Shown here in pieces: positions 25,501 through 36,490 of a DNA stretch of 64,000 nt. Every line of letters begins with the position of its first letter. The first letter of the stretch is position 1. The DNA is from Zantedeschia hybrid cultivar (taxonomy: Eukaryota > Streptophyta > Magnoliopsida > Alismatales > Araceae). The notes beneath the pieces were generated by a model. It saw only the letters and a list, made by a program, of their open reading frames with translations. It was not told the origin of the DNA and did no database searches. Where the stretch lies: positions 25,961,229-26,025,228 of the forward strand of contig JARZZO010000013.1 in assembly GCA_030544215.1 (NCBI GenBank). The letters are read 5' to 3'. The position numbers and the translations under genes are program-made.

Positions 25501-28500
25501 GGGTCCGGACCGGCCGGCCCGAATCGGGCCAAACCAGACCGAACTGGGCTGGACTGGCCAGATCGATCGGTCTGGACCCGATTTGGTCCGATTCGGGCCG
25601 ATTCAATCCCATTTTTTATTTTTTTTTAAATCAGTGGGGGGAACAGTAAATTCCCCCCCAAATTGGATCGGGACCCGCTGATTTCAATTTGAATCGGCCG
25701 ATTAGAATCGGAATCCGCCGATTCCACAATCCATGCATACAATAGACCCATTGATAAACATAATCACATGTTCCAGTATTAATATCACAGTAAAGCTTTG
25801 ATATACTTTGTATTTTAAGGCAGCCCAAGGCACCTCCATGATCAAGGGTTTACTCGCACAAAGAGACAAACACTTGAAGAAAAGAGAGAAGAGAGGATGG
25901 GCATATAGAAAACTTAGGAAGGATGAGAGGATAGTACTGGCCATGAGGGGTTCCAAGTTTGTGGACATCGGCAAGTGGGGCTTGTTGTATCATCGTGGCC
26001 ATCACAATAAGAACACATAAGACTACCTCATTGATGACGTCGACATTTCCTCCCTGAGGAAGGACAATGCCAAAGACGATGAGGAAGAAGAAACAACGAA
26101 AAAGACAAGATGAAAGGGTATCTAAATCTAGAGCCCAATCATCAACATAACCTTATTTATATCAAGATTGGGTCTCAATGGATCCGATTTAATTGGCCTA
26201 TGAACTAGCCTCGGCATTGCTTAAGCATCTAGGTGCTCCTAAGCGTGCCTAAGCAGTGCCTAGGTGTGCTTTTTTCAAGGCCCAATAAGGCGTTTAACTG
26301 CCTAGACCTTGAAAATAAGCCTTGTCCCCTAAGTGGTGCCTAGGCGTCGCCTAAGTATAAGCCTTGACAACTATGTTTGAGATCTTGGTGAGCATTGAGT
26401 CAGCAGGGGGATTTCAAAATCCTTGTGTTTGCAAACTTTAGGAGCTTCACCTTTTTGCATTTTTTTGTATTTCTATGTTATCAAAAGGCGATCACCTCAC
26501 TTGCCTAAGCGATGAAGTAGGTTGAGGCGAGCCAAAATGCCTCGCCTCATCTCATTTTCGCCTCACTCACCTAGGCACTTCCCTATGATACCTATGCCAA
26601 ATATTTGTTTCTTTTTTAATTATGCAGTATTGCTTTTTCTTATTCTTAATAATTCCAAAATGGCTAATACTGCTTTCAACAATGTTTACTATCCTTGTTC
26701 TCTTACATGTTGCCACAATTTTGCTTACTTTTTATGATTCCTACGCCCCTCCACTAGTTACGAGTAGTAGATAGCCTTGGTACATTACATGTTGGACATG
26801 ATCAATGATTCTCAAAGCCTTGCGTATGATTATCTTAGATGTTTTCTTTATTTTTCTTATATTGACATTTTCTTCCTTCATAGTGATTTATGAAAGAATA
26901 CATAGCCTTAAACGCTTAGGTGATCGCCTAGGCATTTGAGGCTGAAGCAAACCCCTAGTCGTTTCCCTCGCCTCTCGCCTCTGACTACATAGTTTTATTT
27001 TCTTCCTTTTTTCCATCAACAGTAGCCAGTCATTCTTCTTATTCCTTCGTCTGTCAACCAGTCATACACTTGAATTTTGACAAGTTGGCACTTATTTTAA
27101 TATGGTGTAATTGATAATCTGACTATACAGTTCGGATGATCTCAAAGGTCTTTAGAAGCAATATACCTACCTAATGTACCTTTCGAACCTATCTGAGGAT
27201 CCAAATATTCAAATAATGAAATAATCTGGTTTACGCACCATTTGATGAACAAAAGATGAAAGCAACTGCTCTGGGAAATGAACAGATAATTTCTGTTGGG
27301 GCTGGTTATTAGAAAAAAGTAATTTGTGCAGAATCAAGTTCTGCAATCAGTTCCCAACTACAACTGGAGACGTATCGTTCATGAAGATAGCAGATAATTT
27401 ATCATCTACAAAATTGGTCTTGATGCATGCCTGCTGGATTACTTGGCATCTCCAATATCTAATAGATTAGGCACACTTCAGTTTAACTGTGCAAAATAAT
27501 AAAAGAATAAGGAAAAACGTGACTAGCTGTGGTCTATTCTGAAATGCATAGACATAAAAAGTGACCGATCTGTTACGTCCGTGTTTTAAATGACTTGGCA
27601 TAAACTGAGTAATAAAATTGATGTTCAAGTCAATTTTCTTAAACAACTAGTAGTTGACATACTCTCAATCCAGCATGTTGAGGTTCCAATTCCTTCACAA
27701 AACCTGACATGTTTTGCTCGTCTCTGTAGTACTCCCAGGAAACTTCGACAAAGGCTGGGGAAGCTCCTGGTCTAGACACCCAAGTATACCAGATGATCTA
27801 ACAGAGGCTGCGGGCAGCTCCCAAGCTAGACACCCAAGTATATTGGTAAATGGGTATGGGTAAAGGGGGGGAGGAGCTGTGGCAACGTGCTGGATAACCA
27901 TTCTAGGGCGACGTAGGGAATTGAACCTGTGACCTGTAGGAGTTTAACCTGCTGAAGGCCGGGGACTATCCACCACACCATTCACCCTCCCCCTGAAGTC
28001 ATCTTTCTTAAATAATTATTATTTGAAATACTCTCAACACTGCATGTGAAGTACTCTCAAGTAGGACAAGATCTTGGTGAAACTGGAAACTGCAGAAATC
28101 TAGAAAGGCAAGACAACCATCTTAGGCATGAAATTTCCATCTATTTCAGGAATGTAACTCAAAAGATGCTAAATTCAGATTTAACTAATGTTCATGTTGG
28201 TTTAGCTCAGTGGTGAAGCCTGGTCATTATTGGCTCTAGTGAGTCAGGGACTAAAAAGTTATGATCAGGAAAGTGAGTTCAATCATTCTGCTTTTATTTT
28301 GATTTAAAATTTAATCATCTTGCTGCTATGTAGTATGTACTCAGACCTTGGTAGCAATTTCACATGCAACGTGAATATCCAGCTCTAGCTAACATGCCTT
28401 CACTAGTACAAATTTCTTTCTAATATCGATGTTTGATAAAGTTATATACAAAGCTATAGTTGACTTTTAGAGCATCCTAGCAACTGAGGGCTGCCACCTT

Positions 28501-31500
28501 TTCTGTAATAAACCTAAAAACCAGATGGTATTTATTCTTTACATGTTAAAGGCCATGATATAAGGGTGAGACTCTGATGAACTCCAAATGTTGTAGAAGA
28601 AAAGCACACATACTCCAGATGTGTATTGTTTTATTCTATGGCGTTGGTGCAAGGTTGAGCTTATATTAAGGCAGTGCTTGCCACTTTGTCTACCTATTAT
28701 TCCCGAGCCTCTGGCACTCTCCTTTGGTGGGAGTTTGGGGGGTCACTTTTGTCAAAAATTGGAATATCACATGTCCCTTTCATAAGCAATCATCCCCACC
28801 TATCTATCAACTTTCTGAACTAAATATCATCCATGAAAACATTGTTACAAGAGAGAACACCATTTTTTTCCAAAAAATGGGATACATAAAAAAGGCACCT
28901 TAAGTGTACTCAAACTTTAAGATGCTAGGAATTGGAGGGGAAAGATTGCCAACTTAAATTTGGATCATACTTTCATCTAGCATGTTAGAGCTACTGTTGT
29001 TTGTTTTGGACAGAAGAGAAAGATGAAGAATATTTCTTGCCAATAGTGGGTTACTACCGTTCCAACTAATCATGTTGCAACTGTGAGGATGGAAAGGTTT
29101 GGAATATTTACTTCTTTCTTCTCACACTCAACATGTTATGAAATCCAACAGCCGAGTTCAAATGCATGTTTTATACCTTGGCACCTTCCATAAGGTAGTT
29201 TCTCCTAGCTGCTAACTGATATCTGTCAACTTTAGGTCTTAACAAATAGGAGGTTGGTGTGAGGTTGGCAACCACCTGGAAAATTATGTCCAATTCATCA
29301 GGGTAAGACTCCATATTCATGGTGATCTTTGTCATGTGGAAGAGTGTGTTGGGTTGTTGGGCTGCAGTATGAGAAGGATCCATTTTTCATTTCTTACAGA
29401 AATTTGAACTATATTGAATGTGTCTAGTATAGCTGCTAGAACCATTTAAGCATGCAGGGACGTTGTTACAATCATAATAGTCAACTCTGTCCCGTCCCGA
29501 CCTACCCCAGCCAGGATGTCCCATCCTAGTGAGAAAACGAGACAAGATAGTTTCTTGTCTGCCCCGGTCTATCCCATCCTGTCCCAATCTATTCCGGCCC
29601 ATCCCGGCCTATGCCAACCAGAATTTGTGTTTTAACCTGAGATTTTCTAACCATTTAAGCTCCTTATAAACTTATTTTAAGAGGTTCATTTGATGAATAC
29701 ACTCCTTTATAAAATCATAAACCTATCATAAAAACATTTTATTGTATTAATTTTATCTTATTTTTATGTTTATATGTTTATTTTCTGTATTATCTATTGT
29801 ATACATATGTTTTATATTTGTTAAAATATGTATGAAAAAGATTTTGAGACGGGACACTGGAATTGTTCGGGACATTGGGACGTCCCATCCCAGTAGAAAA
29901 ATGGGACAAGGACCTAGACGGGATTGACAATTATGGTTACAATCAAGGACTTGACAGTACATGTCTTGATAAGTTGCCACATAAGTTTCAAACTAAAAGA
30001 ACAAAATTACCATAGATCTTAACATATTCTTGTAGTTAGGCTCAGTATGAATCATGTAAAACATTGGGAAGCAGCATTGATGTGAGGAGATCGTACTATA
30101 AGCAAAGATTCTACAACTAGGGTCATAAAGTTGTAAACAGTAAACAATACTGTCCTTTTCAGAACATAATACATAGGCACATCTTTTGGCCTTTTTGTAT
30201 CTGAAATATATTTCATCCTCTATGCATAGGATGAAAAAATGAACACACTTCTTTTTTCCGCTAATAACCCAATTATCCTTTACATGTTACACATTAGTTA
30301 CAACCATCCTAAAGATTGATCTCTTTTAGCCAAGAGAAAAAAAAAACAATAGAAAATGGAAACCTGTAATTGTTACTATCGAGCATGTTTCATTATACAC
30401 TGGGTTTTTACTAAATATATGATATTACTGGTTTTAGTCTATTATTATATGATTAATTAATCAAATATAATTTGACATACATATCCTTAAACAAAAGGAT
30501 TAGATTGATTGTCTTTGCACTCCTTAGGTAACTGAGGATGCAGCTATGCCTTTTTTGCCTTTGTCGCTTGGTGCCAAGAATAGATAGTGCAAACAAGATA
30601 AATGAGGGCATACATATAATTTTCTTTGGACACAAATTATTATTCATCTTTCTAAGAGAAGAACTTTTGTTTGATGTTAAGATTTGCAGCAAACAGTCAT
30701 ATTCCCTAAAAGAGATGCATATATACCTCTGCAAAACTGATGTAAACCAGCCCTTCTTGGAGCTTGTCTTTGTATTCTCAGGTGCCTCATCCACCTCACT
30801 GTCGCTCTCACTGCTTACATCTTCTTCCTTGTCCATCATGCTTTCACCCTGATCTGCTGTTACAACTTCTTTGTTCCCATCCCCTCTCTCATCTGCTGGA
30901 TCTGTGAAGTCCAGTCTTGACTCAGAAGGTGAATCATCCCAAACCCTGTTCTTCTTTGTCACCTTCTTCGGTTCCGCTTTTGTACCCTTCCCTACAACAC
31001 CTGTGTTAGTTTTTTCCGCTTTTGTACCCTTCTCTACAACACCTGTGTTAGTTTTCTTGGCCCCTTTAGAACGCAACTTCTGTAGCTTATTTACATCAAA
31101 AGCTCCGCCTTTGGAACTCCTGTCCTCAGTTTTCACAACACCCACGGCAGCACGAGATCCTTTGGTCTCATTCTGATGCCCATGGTGATTACCATTCATC
31201 AGACCATTGGCTTTGTGGGAATCACCATCAGAATCGTCCTTCCCAGAGCCAGCGCTACTCTGCTGCTGCCCATTGCCTGGCGGTCCAGTCTTGTGACCAT
31301 TGATCTGCCCCTGTTTCTTCGCCCCAGCACTCACAGGCGCCCTCGACATCGACTGCTTCAGCTTCCTCATCTCCTCAGCCCTTGCTTCTGCCTCCTTCTG
31401 GAGCTGATGGAAGATCTCATCAAATTCATCATAGACCACACGCTTTGGGTCATAGATGCCAGAGAACTCGCGCTTCACCGCAGCGAGGAGGTCGTCAACA

Positions 31501-31754
31501 TAAAGAAGATGGAGAATCCGCTGATAGACGGCGACGAAGACGAGGCCAAGCTCATTGTGGAAGGTCCACTTGAGCGTGTAGGCTGCGCCGGCGGTGGGGG
31601 CGTCGTAGTTGAAGGAGGCATCGGCGGATCTCTCCTCGAGGAGGCAGGACCGGATCAAAGTGTCGATTGGGGAGCCCTTGAGGGCGTTCCCGAGCTCCCT
31701 GCACGTCCACAGGATCAGCCCGCCCCGGGTAAAGATCAGCAGCTGCTCCAACAT
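22559..31754 (-). CDS. SRPRA: Signal recognition particle receptor subunit alpha
   Basis: This GTPase of the ER membrane receives SRP-bound ribosomes for cotranslational targeting. Exons (minus): 31754-30727, 24805-24721, 24642-24547, 24428-24276, 24147-24061, 23731-23612, 23445-23320, 22850-22767, 22684-22559, all with GT-AG junctions that restore one frame of 634 residues, the usual plant length. Residues 1-125 form the SRX (longin-like) domain that binds the beta subunit; then comes a charged Lys/Glu/Ser linker; then the NG domain with P-loop GVNGVGKST (442-450), DTAGR (517-521), TKFD (585-588) and the C-terminal SGAPVMFVGCGQ. Exon 1 ends in phase 2 and the codon AG/C is completed in the next exon; all other junctions are phase 0. 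Intron 1 is 5921 bp and filled with small transposons. The reading frame is intact. Confidence 0.96.
24949..25735. mobile_element. Nonautonomous hAT-like element in SRPRA intron 1
   Basis: 787 bp between perfect 8-bp duplications CATACAAT (24941-24948 and 25736-25743), the size typical of hAT. The ends are related (CAAGGAATTCC and, reversed, CATGGATTGTGGAATC). The interior is very GC-rich with repeated CGGGTC/ATCGGG words and no transposase. Confidence 0.82.
25808..26120 (+). other. Unrecognised open frame in SRPRA intron 1
   Basis: A Lys/Arg-rich open frame of about 70 residues ends in TAA at 26018-26020, and a second acidic stretch continues in the same direction to about 26110. It looks like a decayed coding fragment. 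I recognise no family and claim no function. Confidence 0.25.
26190..26365. mobile_element. MITE fragment rich in GCCTAGGCG words
   Basis: The right end reads, reversed, CATAGTTGTCAAGGC, close to the end of the hAT MITE at 29473-29935. The interior repeats words such as GCCTAAG and CCTAGGCG. I see no matching left end, so it is probably truncated. Confidence 0.5.
26473..26992. mobile_element. Nonautonomous hAT-like element, 520 bp
   Basis: Inverted ends CTATGTTATCAAAAGGCGA and CTATGTAGTCAGAGGCGAG are flanked by 8-bp near duplications TTGTATTT/TTTTATTT (7 of 8). AT-rich interior without coding capacity. Inside SRPRA intron 1. Confidence 0.65.
27700..27995 (-). mobile_element. tRNA-derived SINE
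   Basis: On the minus strand a tRNA-like head carries an A-box-like TGGTGGATAGTC (near 27963-27974) and a B box GGTTCAATTCC (27917-27927) about 45 bases downstream, as in Pol III promoters. The 3' end is not clear. It lies in SRPRA intron 1, in the same direction as the gene. Confidence 0.6.
28196..28400 (+). mobile_element. Possible second tRNA-derived SINE
   Basis: An A-box-like TTAGCTCAGTGGTGAAG (28202-28218) is followed about 65 bases on by GAGTTCAATCATTC, a weak B box (near 28268). The cloverleaf cannot be closed, so it is not a tRNA gene. Confidence 0.4.
29473..29935. mobile_element. hAT-type MITE, 463 bp
   Basis: Inverted ends CATAATAGTCAACTCTGTC and CATAATTGTCAATCCCGTC are flanked by perfect 8-bp duplications GTTACAAT (29465-29472 and 29936-29943). 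Subterminal GTCCCATCC/GGGACG words are abundant, as in many hAT MITEs. Inside SRPRA intron 1. Confidence 0.88.
29944..30726. other. 5' part of SRPRA intron 1
   Basis: AT-rich intron sequence. The donor is at 30726-30725 (AG|GTATATATGC on the minus strand). No inserted element with clear ends is seen here. Confidence 0.5.
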
Positions 31755-31767
31755 CTCTCCAGAAACC

Positions 31768-32199
31768 CTAATTCACCACAAAACAAAAGAACAAGAACAC
31801 CCTCATATCATATCACAATTCAGATCAACTCTCGAAAAATCCTAAATCTACAGAAACATGAACGAACACCCGCGATCAGATCAGAATTCAGATCAACTCT
31901 CCAAAAGCCCTAAATCTACAGAACCATGGAACAACAAAAAACAGAGATCGTGCGATCAGATCAGAATTCAGATCAGCTCTTTAAACGCCCTCAATCCACA
32001 AACCTAGGAAACACAAAAGAAAAATCACCCTACGATCAGATCAGAATTCAGATCCTCTCCAATTCTCGCTCAAGCTACAACCAATCAACAGAATTCATAC
32101 GAAATACAAGCTTGACGGAGACGAAAAAGAGCTGTGATGATTTCCATGGATATGGAAGAGGGAAAGGAAGAACAGATTGGATCGGAGACGCAAACGTAC
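31768..32199 (-). other. Candidate intron in the SRPRA 5' UTR
   Basis: A donor AAAG|GTACGT ends at 32199-32198 and an acceptor AATTAG lies at 31768, 13 bases before the start codon (31754). It contains an imperfect 80-bp tandem repeat. A leader intron is common in plant housekeeping genes, but I have no transcript to prove it. Confidence 0.55.
31817..32060. repeat. Imperfect 68/80-bp tandem repeat upstream of SRPRA
   Basis: AATTCAGATC recurs at 31817, 31885, 31965 and 32045, each time preceded or followed by similar text (ATCAGATCAGAATTCAGATC, then CCCTAAATCTACA or a variant). Periods are 68, 80 and 80 bp. It lies within the putative leader intron. Confidence 0.85.
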
Positions 32200-32360
32200 C
32201 TTTGTTCGTCGCTAGAAGCAAAAGGAAAACCCTAGAAACTGAAAAATGAGAAAAGAAAAAAAAAAAAGGAAGAAGAAGGAAAACGGATTGGTACGGCCGG
32301 CGGTGATGGTGGACGGGAGGGGGGGGGTTGACGGCCAGGCCCGGGTGGGGGGGCCTTCCA

Positions 32361-32370
32361 ATTTATAGGG
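32361..32370 (-). promoter_or_regulatory. TATA box of SRPRA
   Basis: CCCTATAAAT on the minus strand, about 160 bases upstream of the putative leader-intron donor and 600 bases before the start codon. GC-rich DNA surrounds it. No other TATA-like element fits better in this stretch. Confidence 0.55.
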
Positions 32371-32579
32371 GACGCGTTTGGTGGGCGGACCGGAAAGCGA
32401 CCGCCCGGTCCGCCATCTCTGACTGGCCATTCCGACGCGTTGAATGGAGTCCTGGGCCGCCATGGTCAACACCCGGAGTGACCGTGGAGGAGCGATTTTT
32501 TCGCCACGCGCAGGTTCCGCCCGCTGATCCTCGCCTGTTAGAGGATCTAGATAACAGGATGCAAACATATTTTTTAACT

Positions 32580-33189
32580 TAAAAATTAACATATTTTTTA
32601 CTTTTTAAGTCAAGAAGTTTTTTTTTTTCCTCCTCTAACACTAAAAGATAGTGAAAATTTTACATAGAGCAAGAGAGAAGTTTGATTTGCAGAGATGAGA
32701 GAGAAGAAATTTAATTTTTTCTTAATTTTTTGTCTAAGTTTACAACTAAAAAATATTTGTGAAAAAAAGATAGATTCAAAGAATGGAAAATTTTGCTAAC
32801 TAGTTACTTAATTTTAAAAGATTTCTCTAGTAAAATAGACTCTTCTATCTTAATTTTTTAAACTCCTAACTCGCCCTTCTGGTGTACGATCTAAACTTCA
32901 AATGACTTGCGCATCCTTTAAAAAAACAATATTCTTCTTTAATGTTTGTCAAAATATACTTCTATTGAAAATATTTTACTATATACCTTCATGTTAAAGT
33001 TTTTCGTTATTAAGTTTGCATTTTCATTCAAGGGTCAATGTGGGTTGTAAGCCCCAAAGGTATTGGTCAGCGCCCCCCAGGCCGGCAGCTTATAGGGCTG
33101 CAAAAAAACCAATACGCTCAATGAACAGTTTATGAGACAGCTCTCACATTTGTGTTCACATTTGTGTTGCTCTCACATTTGTGTTGCTA
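32580..33189. other. AT-rich spacer upstream of SRPRA
   Basis: No gene seen. A short direct repeat (CTCACATTTGTGTT, about 33141-33186) lies at the right end. Confidence 0.5.
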
Positions 33190-35015
33190 GAATAATTAGA
33201 TAAAATTTTAAAAATTAATAATGTGACAAAATAGATAATCAGAGAAATTTCTAAAATTTTAGATAATTAAATTCAAGTAAGAAATAATCGAATTCTAAAG
33301 ATTATATTAGAAAATCAAATTTTAAAGAAATAAGAAAAATAATCAAATTTAGTAGAAAAAGATTAATTATCAGACGTTAAATAAAAAATATTCACAATAA
33401 ATCAATTGCTAAGGGTCAAATATCTGATCTCAGAAATAAACTTAATTGAAGTCAAATCATAGCATAATTAAAGTCAGAAGGCATATAATTTATTATCATA
33501 GATAAAGATAATCGAAGTCTAAAATATAGGTTAATCGATTACAAGACACAAAGTTAATCTATTAGTAGAACAAAGTTAACTGGAGTATGAAACAGATGCC
33601 TAATCGATTACAAGATATAAAGGTAATCGATTGGCAAACAGAAGATATTCAAAGTGAAAATCAAAAATCTAATTAATGACAGAACTAAGGCATGGTTGAT
33701 TAAGGGACAACATGTAACTGATTACAAGAGCAAAGCAAATTGATTTACAGACTATAAAATTAATTGATTACAAGAACAAACTAATTACAAGACAAAGGGT
33801 AATCTATCACAAGAATAATAGCTAATCAATAGCAAAGTGTATAATCGATATCTTAACTGAACACATAATCGATAAGTCACTCATGTAGCCGATAGCAGAT
33901 CTGAATATATATTCGATAGTTAGAACATGTGACCGATAGTAGGACTTAATGTAATTGATATTAGAGGGTGGTTTTCTGAACTTATCTTTCTTCAATTAAT
34001 CGATTAAGGTCTATAAGTACCTAACAAAATCTAGGCCTTTAAATAATCAATTTTTTAGATAATCTTTCAATCAATTATTCAAAACTCTGAACCCATTAAC
34101 TAGTAGAAAATGGATTAATAATCAAACCATAGACCTCAATTAAGTGGATCACTAATGATCAAAATTCACATATTAAAGTGCGAACTGATCTAAATCAAAA
34201 TATAATTGATTAAAATATATCTGGTAGATTCACATATCCAAAAAAATATTATAGTTTTATATAGAAATATTTCTTGCTTTGGTAGATCCACCTACCTCTT
34301 ATAGTCGAGGCATTCCTCTCCAAGACCCCAAATGAAGCCTCTCACTTCTTTCCAGCAACCGCAGGCTTCTAAGAAAATTTCCAACCAAATGGACAGCTTC
34401 CAGACTAAAAGGTCTATTTATAGGCTCATAGATCTTGGTGCTTACACCAAAAACTGATCCTATTGGCTCTCCTCCCACCTACCTGTTCAAATTTTGTTAC
34501 CTCACTACACCTACCAATATCTTCTAGAACAAAAATCTCGGACTCCATTGGCACCTCTAATAACTTGGATTGCCAACTTACTCCAATACTAACGTCCTAG
34601 GTAAAAATATTTGACAACTCTACTATTACTAACTAAATGGGCAAAAAACTAACAAACTAATGGCGAACATATAACTAATCACCTGTTACTACCCAGCTAA
34701 CTAATCAGTTTTAATTAATAACTAATCAATAATTAACTAACTAACTAATTAACTAACTGTCCAACTAACAATCAATCCTTTAATCAATTATAGTATACAA
34801 CCTCTAATCGATTACACAAAAACATCCTCTAATTAATTATCTAGACTATCATGTAATCAATTACAATAGAGTATCCCTTAATCAATTACAACTCTGAACA
34901 AGCACCACACTTAATCGATTACACGATTGGCCTCTGATCAGTTGCATCTTTGAACCAAATTGATTACATTGCTGGCACTAATTGTTTACATAGTTCTAAA
35001 CCATAGGGCATAACA
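33190..35015 (-). mobile_element. Copia (SIRE-like) LTR-like region J
   Basis: On the minus strand it starts near 35015 with TGTTATGCCC and has a TATA element (GCCTATAAATAGA, about 34415-34428) followed by a transcribed-looking stretch. It shares with H the repeated TAATCGATTA words typical of some SIRE-type LTRs. The far end is not defined, and internal domains are absent. Confidence 0.45.
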
Positions 35016-35290
35016 TATGTTGTGTAAATTTATATCTTTATTTAATCCCATGTTTTAGTGATAACATACAATGAAAGTGTTAGAAATCAGTAATATTTTT
35101 TTACCTATGTTACATGACTGAATTAATCGATTACTCACTAATAGAATTCACTGCATGAACACACATTGTTCTGGGACTTGGTAGAATTCAGCAACCCTTT
35201 AGTCATTTCGATTAAAGACTCATTAGAACTTTGATTATGTCTCTATCGCTAATCAATTAGCAGGGATAGTGTCAATATCGCTAATCGATT
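33520..35290. repeat. Dispersed TAATCGATTA palindromes
   Basis: The 10-bp palindrome or close variants (AATCGATTACA, TAATTGATTAC) recur more than 20 times from about 33520 to 34960 in J, then at 35126-35290 in H, with irregular spacing of 20-60 bp. Confidence 0.8.
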
Positions 35291-36488
35291 ATCAACCTAT
35301 TTATGAATTGATTATGCTTCGATTAGGTGCTTTATCTTGAATGAATTATGCTTTGTATTAAATCGATCATTTGTTGAGTTATGCAGTGATTAATTGTGTC
35401 ATTCCGTTAGTGATTAACGTCCATCTATGGAGTTGATTATGAGACTGCCTTTAAAATCGATCTAAGTGATTTCTTCTTTACATAATCGCTTCACCAAATA
35501 AAATAAACTGAATAAGACACTTTTTATCTTACTGGCATTGCCCAGTAGATTATGTTACCTACCCTCTGGTCAGAATACTAGATGAGAACTTTCTATCTAT
35601 GACAATTCAACGAGGTTAGGTGAGATTCGTATGACCAAATTGGGAGATAGGGGGTAGCGCATAGAAACTTCCAGCTGAGAGCGACCCATGTCTACCTAAA
35701 CTCTCTCTAAGCATGACTGAAGTCTGGTTAATGTTAGACTCAATGAGGTTAACGTTAGACCCATCAGAAGACCGTTAGAGACAATAGATGGACGGCTCTA
35801 CTTCATTCAAATGATCTATAAATAGAAGCTTCCAGTAGAAGAGAAGTGGCATACACCACCAGAATACAACTGCAAAAAAATTCAAATTTGAAGTGCCCTT
35901 CTCTCTACTCTCTAACAAGCCTTCTTCTTGCAAGAGAGAGTTTGTAAGAAGATCTTGAGAGAGAGCTTCATTCTGTTGTGCTTCTACAAGCTCTCAGGCC
36001 ATCTTCATCGACAAAGATCAAGACCAATTTCATTCTTTTGCTTTTCTTTTGTCTTGATCTTTCTGTTTGACTTTCATTATATACATTTGCCTATTGAGAG
36101 GCACTGTTGTATTCTTTTCTATAGAAACTATGTGGTTCTTCTTCCTAGTTTGGAAGGGAAGACCTACACGTGTGCAAGCGGTTGTTTACCTCTTCTGTGG
36201 ATAAAAGGGAAGACTAGCTGTGTCTGATAGTCGCTTGTAAAACCTGCACGGAGTTTGTACCGTGTGTAGCCTGAGTGCTAGTAAAACTCCCAAAAGGTTG
36301 CTTGGGGACTAGCCATAAGTCTAGATAGATCGAACCAGCATAAATCCTTGTGTTATGTGTGATTGTTCCTTGTTCCTTCCTCCTTCTGCAACTTAGATTT
36401 ATGTTGCGCTTATATTTAATTACTGCAGTTAATAGCATTTAATTTTTATAACCCATTCACCCCTAGGTTTTCCATAGTATTATCAACA
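35018..36488 (+). repeat. 5' LTR of SIRE-like copia element H
   Basis: TGTTG to CAACA, 1471 bp. A TATA element (ATCTATAAATAGAAG, about 35813-35827) precedes a region with little coding potential. The next bases AATGGT begin the primer-binding site, which continues after solo LTR I. Confidence 0.75.
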
Positions 36489-36490
36489 AA

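Noticed and set aside
28196..28290. Possible tRNA gene (GGTTTAGCTCAGTGG head)
   Set aside because: The A-box-like part is good but the anticodon and T arms do not fold and the B box is weak. A tRNA-derived SINE fits better.
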